Assembly (NCBI GenBank): GCA_041394705.1
Contig: JAWKHS010000004.1
Coordinates: forward strand, 248,001 to 312,000
Origin: Vicinamibacterales bacterium
GTDB lineage: Bacteria; Acidobacteriota; Vicinamibacteria; Vicinamibacterales; UBA2999
Reading direction: 5' to 3'
DNA: 64,000 nt
Made by a program: the position numbers and the translations under genes. Below the pieces are notes generated by a model. It saw nothing but the letters and a program-made list of their open reading frames with translations, was not told the origin of the DNA and made no database searches. Positions 7,947 through 15,070 of the stretch are shown here, one piece after another (positions within the stretch are counted from its first letter, which is position 1; each line of letters begins with the position of its first letter).

Positions 7947-8759
7947 TTGACCCCACTCGCGATGAAGGACCTGCTCGAGGCTGGTGTGCACTTCGGGCAC
8001 CAGACGAAGCGCTGGAACCCCAAGATGAAGCCGTACATCTTCGGGGAACGCAGCGGCATCTACATCCTGGACCTCGGCAAGACCGTGAAGCTCTTTCGCG
8101 AAGCGGAGGACTACGTCCGGCGGCTCGCCGCGGACGACAGGACGATCCTCTTCGTCGGCACCAAGCGGCAGGCCCAGGACGTGATCGCCACCGAGGCGGC
8201 GCGCTGCGGGATGTTCTTCATCAACGAGCGGTGGCTGGGCGGACTCCTCACCAACTTCTCGACCATCCAGCGCAGCATCGCGCGGCTCCGCGACCTCGAG
8301 GCCATGGCCACGGACGGCCGCTACGAGTTCATGCCGAAGAAGGAGATCGCGCGGGCCGAGAAGGAGAAGCGGAAGCTCCAGCGCAACCTCGACGGCATCC
8401 GCAACATGTCCCGCCTGCCCGACGCGCTGTTCGTCGTGGACACCCGGAAGGAGAAGATCGCGGTCGACGAGGCCCGGAAGCTGAAGATTCCGGTCATCGG
8501 CATCGTCGACACGAACTGCGATCCCGACGAGGTCGATTACGTCATTCCCGGCAACGACGACGCGCTGCGGTCGATCAAGCTCTTCGCGGCTCGCGTCGCC
8601 GACGTGGTCCTTGACGGCCAGGCCGAGCGCGAGTCACGCCGGGCCGAACAGGCCGCGGCGGATGCCGAGCAGGCCGCGGCGGACGAGGCGGCCCGCGTCG
8701 TCCGCCCGGCGTCGATCCGCCGCCCGCAGCGGGCGGAGACGCCGGTCACGCCCGCGTAG
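7947..8759 (+). CDS. rpsB: 30S ribosomal protein S2
   Basis: Small-subunit protein S2, 270 residues. Signatures: MKDLLEAGVHFGHQTKRWNP at the N-terminus, FVGTKRQAQDVI, and NERWLGGLLTNFSTI. The start is a TTG at 7947 with a GGACGGAGG Shine-Dalgarno ending 4 nt before it; the next in-frame ATG (7962) is 19 nt from that Shine-Dalgarno and would be poorly placed. The C-terminal 35 residues are an Ala/Glu-rich extension. It follows rpsI by 22 nt and is followed by a rho-independent terminator rather than running straight into tsf. Confidence 0.97.
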   Translation: MTPLAMKDLLEAGVHFGHQTKRWNPKMKPYIFGERSGIYILDLGKTVKLFREAEDYVRRLAADDRTILFVGTKRQAQDVIATEAARCGMFFINERWLGGLLTNFSTIQRSIARLRDLEAMATDGRYEFMPKKEIARAEKEKRKLQRNLDGIRNMSRLPDALFVVDTRKEKIAVDEARKLKIPVIGIVDTNCDPDEVDYVIPGNDDALRSIKLFAARVADVVLDGQAERESRRAEQAAADAEQAAADEAARVVRPASIRRPQRAETPVTPA

Positions 8760-8783
8760 CGTCGCCTGCCGGGCCCCAGTTTG

Positions 8784-8814
8784 CGCCGGCCGGGACCGTC
8801 TCGGCCGGCGTTTT
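8784..8814 (+). terminator. Intrinsic terminator between rpsB and tsf
   Basis: Perfect 9-bp stem CGCCGGCCG / CGGCCGGCG with a 9-nt loop, followed by TTTT. It would separate rplM-rpsI-rpsB from tsf or partially attenuate read-through. Confidence 0.7.
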
Positions 8815-8844
8815 CGTGTACCGCCGGCGCGGCGCGCCGCGGTC

Positions 8845-8860
8845 AGTGCCTCCGGGCACT
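8845..8860 (+). other. Hairpin with TCCG tetraloop just upstream of the tsf ribosome binding site
   Basis: AGTGCC TCCG GGCACT forms a 6-bp stem closed by a stable TCCG tetraloop, ending 4 nt before the GGAGA Shine-Dalgarno region of tsf. It could tune tsf translation or protect a processed 5' end; no function is proven. Confidence 0.4.
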
Positions 8861-8875
8861 TCGATGGAGAACCAG

Positions 8876-9478
8876 ATGGCAATCACGGCAGACATGGTGA
8901 AGCAGCTGCGCGACAAGACCGGCGCAGGCATGATGGATTGCAAGGCCGCGCTCGCGGAGTCGGGCGGCGACATGGACAAGGCGGTGGAGATCCTTCGCAA
9001 GAAGGGCATCGCGAGCGCGACCAAGCGCGCCGGCCGCGCCACGAAGGAAGGCGTCGTCGGCCACTACATCCACATGGGCGGCAAGGTGGGCGTCCTCGTG
9101 GAGGTGAACTGCGAGACCGACTTCGTCGCGCGGACGGACGATTTCCAGACGCTGGCCCGCGAGATCGCCATGCACGTGGCGGCGGCCGACCCCCGCTACG
9201 TCTCGAGGGAGCAGGTCCCGGCCGCGGAACTCGAGAAGGAGAAGGAGATCTACCGCGCGCAGTTCGCGGGGTCGGGCAAGCCGGCCGCCGTCGTGGACAA
9301 GATCGTTGAGGGCAAGCTGGGCAGCTTCTACGCCCAGGTCTGTCTCGTCGATCAGCCGTCGGTCCGGGATCCGAACGTCACCGTCCAGCAGATGCTGCAG
9401 GCGGCGACGGCGAAGACCGGTGAGAACATCACGGTCTCCCGCTTCGTGCGCTTCAAGCTGGGCGAACTGGCGGAGTGA
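8876..9478 (+). CDS. tsf: Translation elongation factor Ts
   Basis: Guanine-nucleotide exchange factor for EF-Tu. 200 residues, the short one-repeat form also known from Thermus and many non-proteobacterial lineages. Signatures: VKQLRDKTGAGMMDCKAAL at the N-terminus and VEVNCETDFVART (the TDFV contact with EF-Tu). The ATG at 8876 is preferred over an in-frame ATG 12 nt earlier because GGAGA lies 6-10 nt before it and it gives the family start MAITADMVKQL. Lies between a terminator and pyrH. Confidence 0.97.
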   Translation: MAITADMVKQLRDKTGAGMMDCKAALAESGGDMDKAVEILRKKGIASATKRAGRATKEGVVGHYIHMGGKVGVLVEVNCETDFVARTDDFQTLAREIAMHVAAADPRYVSREQVPAAELEKEKEIYRAQFAGSGKPAAVVDKIVEGKLGSFYAQVCLVDQPSVRDPNVTVQQMLQAATAKTGENITVSRFVRFKLGELAE

Positions 9479-9523
9479 CGTGCGGCCGGGCCCTTCGCGG
9501 CCCATCCCGCCGTCCGACCTCGC

Positions 9524-9529
9524 TATAAT
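9524..9529 (+). promoter_or_regulatory. Consensus -10 box immediately upstream of pyrH
   Basis: A perfect TATAAT whose last base is 11 nt before the pyrH ATG; a transcript starting 6-7 nt downstream would have only about 4-5 nt of leader. No TTGACA-like -35 is visible at 17 nt. Confidence 0.55.
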
Positions 9530-9540
9530 GCCGGCCTGAG

Positions 9541-10278
9541 ATGTCCGCTTCCACTGCCACGACGCCCTCCGTTCGCTACGCCCGCGTGCTCCTCAAGCTG
9601 TCGGGAGAGGCGCTGATGGGCGATGGCACGTATGGCATCGACGCCGACGTCGCCGGGCGCATCGCCGCGGAGGTGGCCGACATCCAGTCGCTCGGCGTCC
9701 AGACCGCGGTCGTCATCGGCGGCGGCAACATCTTCCGAGGCGTCGCGGCCAGCGCGCGCGGCATGGACCGGTCGACCGCCGACTACATGGGCATGCTCGC
9801 GACGGTCATGAACGCGCTGGCCCTGCAGGACGCCCTGGAAGGGCTCGGGGTGGCCACGCGGGTCCTGTCGGCCATCGAGATGCGCGCCGTCGCGGAGCCC
9901 TTCATCCGCCGCCGCGCCATCCGACACCTCGAGAAGGGCCGGGTCGTGGTGTTCGCCGCCGGCACCGGCAACCCGTATTTCACCACCGACACGGCCGCGG
10001 CCCTCCGAGCGATGGAGGTCAAGGCCGACGTCATCCTGAAGGCCACCAAGGTGGACGGCATCTACACCGCCGATCCCGTCAAGCATCCGGACGCGTCGCG
10101 GTACGACACCATCTCGTACCTGCAGGTCCTCCAGGATCGGCTGCAGGTGATGGACGCGACGGCCATCTCCCTGTGCATGGACAACAAGCTGCCCATCGTC
10201 GTGTTCAATCTGCGAACGCCCGGCAACGTACGCCGGGTCGTGACGGGCGAGGCCGTCGGGACGACGGTGACGAGCTGA
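9541..10278 (+). CDS. pyrH: Uridylate kinase (UMP kinase)
   Basis: Phosphorylates UMP to UDP in pyrimidine nucleotide synthesis; amino-acid kinase fold, hexameric and cytoplasmic. 245 residues. Motifs: RVLLKLSGEALMG (phosphate-binding Lys/Gly loop), VIGGGNIFRG, MDATAISLCMDNKLPIVVFN and GTGNPYFTTDTAAALRA. There is no Shine-Dalgarno before the ATG but a perfect -10 box 11 nt upstream, so the mRNA is probably nearly leaderless. Sits in the conserved order rpsB-tsf-pyrH-frr. Confidence 0.97.
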   Translation: MSASTATTPSVRYARVLLKLSGEALMGDGTYGIDADVAGRIAAEVADIQSLGVQTAVVIGGGNIFRGVAASARGMDRSTADYMGMLATVMNALALQDALEGLGVATRVLSAIEMRAVAEPFIRRRAIRHLEKGRVVVFAAGTGNPYFTTDTAAALRAMEVKADVILKATKVDGIYTADPVKHPDASRYDTISYLQVLQDRLQVMDATAISLCMDNKLPIVVFNLRTPGNVRRVVTGEAVGTTVTS

Positions 10279-10345
10279 TCTGGCGGGCGCCGGAGCGCAG
10301 GCCCGGAGACCGGGCCGCGCGGGCGCGCCGTCCGAGGTGACAGGC

Positions 10346-10915
10346 ATGGACGTCAACGATCTGAAGGAACTCTACGCCGAGGCGCGCAAACGGATGGACG
10401 GGCACATCGAGCACGTCCGCCGCGAACTGGCTGGAGTCCGCACCGGGCGCGCCAGCACCGGCATGCTCGAGAACCTGCTGGTCGAGGCCTACGGCGCCAA
10501 GATGCCACTCAACCAGGTGGCCACGCTCTCGATTCCCGAGCCGTCACTCATCATCGCGCAGCCGTTCGATCCCTCGACGATGGCGAGCCTGGAGAAGGCG
10601 ATCCGGACGTCGGACCTCGGCTTGAATCCAGCCAGCGATGGCAAGGTCATCCGGATCCCGATCCCGCCGCTCACCGAAGAGCGCCGGAAGGACCTGTCCA
10701 AGCACGTGCACAAGGCCGCCGAAGAGGGGCGCAACCACGTACGGACGATCCGGCGCGACGCCAACGACAAGCTCAAGAAGATGCTGAAGGAGCACACGAT
10801 CTCGGAGGACGACGAGCGGCGGGGCCTGGACGAGGTCCAGAAGATCACGGACGCGGCCATCCACGCCATCGACGATCTCCAGCGCAAGAAGGACGAAGAT
10901 CTCCTCGGGAAATGA
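10346..10915 (+). CDS. frr: Ribosome recycling factor
   Basis: Works with EF-G to split post-termination ribosomes. 189 residues with the usual two-domain pattern: ELAGVRTGRASTGMLENLLV, MPLNQVATLSIPEPS, and PLTEERRKDLSKHVHKAAEE. The ATG at 10346 has GAGG 8 nt upstream (CCGAGGTGACAGGC); an in-frame GTG 9 nt earlier overlaps that Shine-Dalgarno and is rejected. Follows pyrH by 67 nt. Confidence 0.97.
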   Translation: MDVNDLKELYAEARKRMDGHIEHVRRELAGVRTGRASTGMLENLLVEAYGAKMPLNQVATLSIPEPSLIIAQPFDPSTMASLEKAIRTSDLGLNPASDGKVIRIPIPPLTEERRKDLSKHVHKAAEEGRNHVRTIRRDANDKLKKMLKEHTISEDDERRGLDEVQKITDAAIHAIDDLQRKKDEDLLGK

Positions 10916-10921
10916 GAGGGT

Positions 10922-11003
10922 CCCCGGGACTCGGGACCCGGGGCTGACACAACGCTGGGCGGCACCGCCGCGTTAATCCGGGACCCGAGACCCGAGACCC
11001 GAG
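10922..11003 (+). repeat. GC-rich inverted and direct repeats between frr and thrC
   Basis: The frr-thrC gap holds a 7-bp inverted repeat (CCCCGGG / CCCGGGG, 10922-10943) and, just before thrC, a short tandem of the unit GACCCGA (three copies in GGGACCCGAGACCCGAGACCCGAG-type sequence, 10981-11003). Neither has a T-run, so terminator function is unlikely. The sequence resembles a small dispersed intergenic repeat. Confidence 0.55.
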
Positions 11004-11008
11004 CGCCG

Positions 11009-12184
11009 ATGTTCTTCAGCCACCTCGAGTGCAGCGTGCCCTGCGGCGCCGGACCGTTCGACGCCCGACAGCGACACCACGTCTGTCCGGCCTGCGGGAT
11101 GCCCCTGCTCGCCCGCTACGACATGGCGCGGGCCCGGTCCTGGTCGAAGGACAGCCTGGCCGGCCGGACGCCGAACATGTGGCGCTACCGGGAGATGCTG
11201 CCCCTCTTCCCAGGGGAGGTGCCCGTCTCGCTCGGGGAAGGGTTCACCCCGCTGCTGCGCACGTGCCGGCTCGGCGACGCGGTCGGTCTCGACACGCTGT
11301 ATGTGAAGGACGAGTCCTTCAATCCGACCAACTCCTTCAAGGCGCGCGGCCAGTCCACGGCGGTCACGCGCGCCAAGGCGCTGGGGGCCACGACGATCAC
11401 GCTGCCGACGGCCGGCAACGCCGGCAACGCCGCGGCGGCCTACGCGGCGGCGGCCGACATGCGCTGCGAGGTCTTCATGCCTCGCGACGCCAAGCAGCCC
11501 TTCCTGGACGAGTGCCACCTGTATGACGCGCACGTGACGCTCGTCGACGGCCTCATCACCGACGCCGGCAAGATGGCCGGAGAGCAGGCCGCCAAGCACG
11601 ACTGGTACGACGTCTCGACGCTCAAGGAGCCGTACCGGGCCGAGGGCAAGAAGACGATGGGCTACGAGCTGGCCGAGCAGCTCGGCTGGGAACTGCCGGA
11701 CTGGATCATCTATCCGACGGGCGGCGGCACCGGCATGGTGGGCATGTGGAAGGCTTTCGACGAGATGGAGGCGCTCGGCTGGATCGGTCCCAAGCGGCCG
11801 AAGATGGTCACCGTGCAGCCGACGGGATGCGCGCCGATCGTCCGGGCGTTCGAGACGGGCGCGGAGAAGGCGGCGACCTGGGAAGCCCCGGACACCCAGG
11901 CTCACGGACTCCGCGTGCCGCGGGCCATCGGCGACTTCCTGGTGCTGCGTGCCATCCGGGAGAGCGGCGGCACGGCCGTCGCGGTGTCCGACCGCCAGAT
12001 GGTGGACGACATGGTCGTCATCGGCCGGCTCGAGGGCATCTCGGCCGCGCCGGAGGGCGCCGCGGCCCTGTCGGCCGCGCGGATGCTGCTGGCATCCGGC
12101 CACATCGCCCGCCACGAGACCGTGGTCCTCTTCAACACCGGCGGCGCGCTCAAGTACCTCGAGGTCCTGCACGCCGTCCGCTGA
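11009..12184 (+). CDS. thrC: Threonine synthase
   Basis: PLP enzyme converting O-phosphohomoserine to threonine. 391 residues, fold-type II. An N-terminal Cys-rich stretch (residues 8-29, with HVCPACGMPLL) resembles the small zinc-ribbon-like start of one threonine synthase subgroup. The Schiff-base lysine is Lys111 in ESFNPTNSFKARG; the phosphate loop is PTAGNAGNAAAAYAA and the late glycine loop is YPTGGGTGMVGMWKAF. A related PLP family (cysteate synthase or threonine dehydratase-like) is possible but the N-terminal ribbon and length favour ThrC. No clear Shine-Dalgarno precedes the ATG; a short direct repeat does. Convergent with pfkA. Confidence 0.85.
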   Translation: MFFSHLECSVPCGAGPFDARQRHHVCPACGMPLLARYDMARARSWSKDSLAGRTPNMWRYREMLPLFPGEVPVSLGEGFTPLLRTCRLGDAVGLDTLYVKDESFNPTNSFKARGQSTAVTRAKALGATTITLPTAGNAGNAAAAYAAAADMRCEVFMPRDAKQPFLDECHLYDAHVTLVDGLITDAGKMAGEQAAKHDWYDVSTLKEPYRAEGKKTMGYELAEQLGWELPDWIIYPTGGGTGMVGMWKAFDEMEALGWIGPKRPKMVTVQPTGCAPIVRAFETGAEKAATWEAPDTQAHGLRVPRAIGDFLVLRAIRESGGTAVAVSDRQMVDDMVVIGRLEGISAAPEGAAALSAARMLLASGHIARHETVVLFNTGGALKYLEVLHAVR

Positions 12185-12196
12185 CGGCCGGCGCCG

Positions 12197-13276
12197 TCAG
12201 TCGCCCAGGTGCACGCCGAGGGCGCGGGCGTTGGCGAGCAGGTCGTAGTCCAGGGGCACGGTCTTGGTCCGTCCCACGACGTCGGCGAGTGGCACGTGCA
12301 CGATGTCCGGAGGGTTGTTGGCCACCATCCGCCCGTAGACGCCGCGCCGGAGCAGTTCCACCGCCTTGGCGCCGAAGCGCGTTGCCAGCACCCGGTCGAA
12401 CGGCGTCGGCGAGCCGCCGCGCTGCAGGTGCCCGAGGACGACGCAGCGGCTTTCCTTCCCCGTCATCTCGCCGAGCGAGTCGGCCACCTGCTGTCCGACC
12501 CCGCCGAGGCGCTCCACGACCCCAGGCCGGGCCGCGGCTCTGACCGTGTGCGTGCCGCCGACTGGCTTGGCGCCCTCCGCCACCACGACGATGCTGAACC
12601 GCGCGCCCCACGACTCGCGCTCGCGGATGCGGGACGCGATCTTGTCGAGGTCGTAGGCGATCTCGGGAATCAGGATGACGTCCGCTCCACCGGCGATGCC
12701 CGCATGCAGGGCGATCCACCCTGCATAGCGGCCCATCACCTCGACGACCATGATCCGCTTGTGCGACTGCGCGGTCGAGTGGAGGCGATCGATGGCGTCG
12801 GCCGCGAACGAGACGGCCGTGTCGAACCCGAAGCAGCTCGTCGTGCCGACGATGTCGTTGTCGATGGTCTTGGGCACGCCGACGACGGGGATGCCCTTCA
12901 GGTAGAACTGGTGGGCGATGGCCAGCGTGCCGTCGCCGCCGATCACGACGAGCGCGTCCAGCCCCATCTCCCCGAACGTCTGGACCACCCGGTCGGAGTA
13001 GTCGGCCTTGCCGTCCTCGGTCGGGTATTCGAACGGGTTGCCGCGGTTGGTGGTCCCCAGGATCGTGCCGCCCAGGCGCAGGATGCCGGTCACGTCGCCG
13101 GGCAGCAGCCGGCGCGACCGGGTCGGGTCGAGCAGGCCATCGAAGCTGTCTTCCAGCCCGATGACTTCCATGCCGGTGTTGCAGCCGGCCTTCACCACGG
13201 CACGGATGACGGCGTTCAGGCCGGGTGCGTCACCACCGCCCGTCAGCACGCCGATCTTTCGATGGTCTGGAGCCAT
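12197..13276 (-). CDS. pfkA: 6-phosphofructokinase
   Basis: Phosphorylates fructose 6-phosphate in glycolysis. 359 residues. Motifs: VLTGGGDAPGLNAVIRA, GGDGT (113-117), PKTIDND (135-141; catalytic Asp pair) and EVMGRYAGWIALHAG. The residue equivalent to E. coli Gly104 is Gly116, compatible with ATP, whereas the residue equivalent to Gly124 is Lys136, as in PPi-type and some long ATP-type enzymes; phospho-donor is therefore uncertain, with ATP favoured. The ATG at 13276 has a TATACT box 9 nt upstream. Convergent with thrC, 12 nt apart. Confidence 0.93.
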   Translation of the reverse strand: MAPDHRKIGVLTGGGDAPGLNAVIRAVVKAGCNTGMEVIGLEDSFDGLLDPTRSRRLLPGDVTGILRLGGTILGTTNRGNPFEYPTEDGKADYSDRVVQTFGEMGLDALVVIGGDGTLAIAHQFYLKGIPVVGVPKTIDNDIVGTTSCFGFDTAVSFAADAIDRLHSTAQSHKRIMVVEVMGRYAGWIALHAGIAGGADVILIPEIAYDLDKIASRIRERESWGARFSIVVVAEGAKPVGGTHTVRAAARPGVVERLGGVGQQVADSLGEMTGKESRCVVLGHLQRGGSPTPFDRVLATRFGAKAVELLRRGVYGRMVANNPPDIVHVPLADVVGRTKTVPLDYDLLANARALGVHLGD

Positions 13277-13285
13277 GAACCCTTG

Positions 13286-13291
13286 AGTATA
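13286..13291 (-). promoter_or_regulatory. -10 box of pfkA
   Basis: TATACT on the minus strand ending 9 nt before the pfkA ATG, implying a leader of only 2-3 nt. No convincing -35. Confidence 0.5.
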
Positions 13292-13579
13292 TCGGCGGCC
13301 CCCGGGACGCCTGCAATCCCCGGCGCCCCGCGGATCGTGGTCCGCCGGACCGGGTACGCGGCGTCCCGCCTCTGCTGAAGCGAGGCGCGGCCACACGCAT
13401 CGCCGGGAAGCGGCGACGGAACCGGGGCCTCGTCCGCTTGCACGACGAGACGTCAATTTCGTCATGCGTGCATCGAATGCTGACATTCGTGTCAGGGAGA
13501 GCGAGGCGGCGGCTCCGGGTTCTGCAGCGGCGAACCTCAGGTGGTCCGGTGGTACCGACTTCGCAAGGCTGGTGGCACC
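13292..13579. other. Gap between pfkA and the first FN3 gene
   Basis: About 290 nt with no open frame showing coding character. Apart from the pfkA -10 at its left edge I see no riboswitch, RNA gene or strong promoter; the right end has a weak AAGG 11-13 nt before the FN3 gene start. Confidence 0.5.
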
Positions 13580-14899
13580 ATGACCCGCTCCGCCGTCATC
13601 CGGACCGCCGCCGTCGCCTGTTCACTGGCGGCGTGGCTTCTCTCGAGTCTGCCCGCGGCCGCACAGGTGCCGGCTGCGCCGACCCTCCAGGCGAGCGCCT
13701 CCGGGAGCACGGTCTCGGCGAGTTGGAATGCCGTGGGCGGAGCGACCGCATATCGGGTCGAGGCTGGCATCACGCCCGCCCTCATGCTCGCCGGCTACGA
13801 CATCGGGCCGCTCACCAGTTTCACGCTGCCGAACGTCCCGCAGGGCACGTACTACCTCCGGGTCCGCGCGCGAAACGCCAGCGGGCTGGGTGCGCCGTCC
13901 AACGTCGTCGGCGTCACCGTGACGTCGGTGCAAGGCCCTCCGGCCGCGCCGACGAACCTGGCGGCGTCGGTCAGCGGCTCGACCGTGACATTGACCGTCG
14001 ACCTGCCGCCCGGACCGCTCACGGGTCTCGTGCTCGTGGGCGGCACCACCCCCGGGAGCGGCCAGGCCGCCGTGCCGCTCAGCGTCTCGCCTACGAACAC
14101 GCTGCCCAACGTCCCGCCCGGCGTCTACTACGTCCGGGTGGTCGCGCTGAACGCGGGAGGTCCCAGCCCCGCGTCGAACGAGGTCCAGATCGTCGTGAGC
14201 GCGTCCTGCACGGCGCCCCCGGCGCCGACGCTGACTGCGCAGGTGCAGGGGCAGGCCGTCCTGCTGTCCTGGAACGCGATTGCTGGTGCCGCCGGCTATC
14301 GCCTCGACGCCGCCCTCAGCCCCGGCGGCGCCCCCGTCCTCTCCCAGCCGCTTCCGGCCTCGACGACCGCCGTGTCGAATCCGTCGGTTGCGCCCGGCAC
14401 GTACTACGTGAAGGTGGCGGTCGGCAACGCGTGCGGGCAAACCGCCACGTCTCCGGAGGTCGCCGTGGTCGTCAACGCGACCCCTGGCGGAGGCAACCGG
14501 ACGCCGAATCCGCCGGCCGGCCAGCGCTTGCCGCTCCCCAACCGGTCGTCGATCGTCAACGAGATGGCCCGTCTCTACCCCGCGGACCTCCGGAATTCCT
14601 GCGTGAGTCAAGGCGGCAACAACACGTGGCTCTACCGCGTCGTGCAGCGCCTGCGCCAGGAGGACACGCGCTGGGGCCTGAACTGGAAACGCGGGAATGT
14701 CGGCGACATGTCGCAGGACGTGATCGACTACAACTGGGGCTCGGAAGCCGACGAGGGCACTCGCCAGGTCTACGTGGTCGACATCATCGGCGGCCATTGC
14801 GGCGGCTCGCCCGGGCCGGCCTGGCAGGACGTGACGGGGCCCGCCGCCGCCATCTGGACGCTGCAGCCCTATCTGGCCGCAGGATTTCCTCCCTATTAA
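13580..14899 (+). CDS. Exported protein with three FN3 domains and a conserved unrecognised C-terminal domain
   Basis: 439 residues: signal peptide (cleavage near LPAAAQ-VP), then three fibronectin type III repeats (about 31-120, 121-215, 216-310), each ending in the pattern GTYYxRVxAxNxxG then SNEV, then a linker and a C-terminal domain (about 315-439). That last domain holds DTRWGLNWKRGNVGDMSQDV, DIIGGHCGGSPGPAWQDVTG and IWTLQPYL and is shared with the next gene, but I do not recognise it. FN3 repeats act as spacers or carbohydrate/protein contacts in secreted proteins. The ATG at 13580 begins the signal peptide. A terminator-like hairpin follows the stop codon, so it is probably monocistronic. 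Confidence 0.85.
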   Translation: MTRSAVIRTAAVACSLAAWLLSSLPAAAQVPAAPTLQASASGSTVSASWNAVGGATAYRVEAGITPALMLAGYDIGPLTSFTLPNVPQGTYYLRVRARNASGLGAPSNVVGVTVTSVQGPPAAPTNLAASVSGSTVTLTVDLPPGPLTGLVLVGGTTPGSGQAAVPLSVSPTNTLPNVPPGVYYVRVVALNAGGPSPASNEVQIVVSASCTAPPAPTLTAQVQGQAVLLSWNAIAGAAGYRLDAALSPGGAPVLSQPLPASTTAVSNPSVAPGTYYVKVAVGNACGQTATSPEVAVVVNATPGGGNRTPNPPAGQRLPLPNRSSIVNEMARLYPADLRNSCVSQGGNNTWLYRVVQRLRQEDTRWGLNWKRGNVGDMSQDVIDYNWGSEADEGTRQVYVVDIIGGHCGGSPGPAWQDVTGPAAAIWTLQPYLAAGFPPY

Positions 14900-14904
14900 T
14901 TGCC

Positions 14905-14943
14905 CAGGGCGCCCGTAGGGCGGGTGCCCTGTGGTACACTTTT
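14905..14943 (+). terminator. Terminator-like hairpin after the first FN3 gene
   Basis: CAGGGCGCCCG / CGGGTGCCCTG, 11 bp with one G-T wobble and a 5-nt loop, with TTTT 8 nt further on (14940-14943). The gap before the T-run makes termination efficiency uncertain. Confidence 0.45.
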
Positions 14944-15070
14944 GCCCGCAATTGGCGGGGCGCAGGCCCTGCGCCCCGCGGCACTCCCCAACGGTCTTCC
15001 AGGGTAGCGGGGCGCGGTGCGTACGGACTCGCCTCGACGCGGTGACGCAAGACTGGCGAGGAGATTCGAG

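Noticed and set aside
8864..8866. ATG 12 nt upstream as the tsf start
   Set aside because: It overlaps the Shine-Dalgarno region of the downstream ATG and adds MENQ, which is not part of the EF-Ts N-terminus.
13292..13579. Possible cyclic-di-GMP riboswitch upstream of the first FN3 gene
   Set aside because: GGTACC-like and GGTGG-rich pieces are present but the conserved riboswitch core segments are not found in order.
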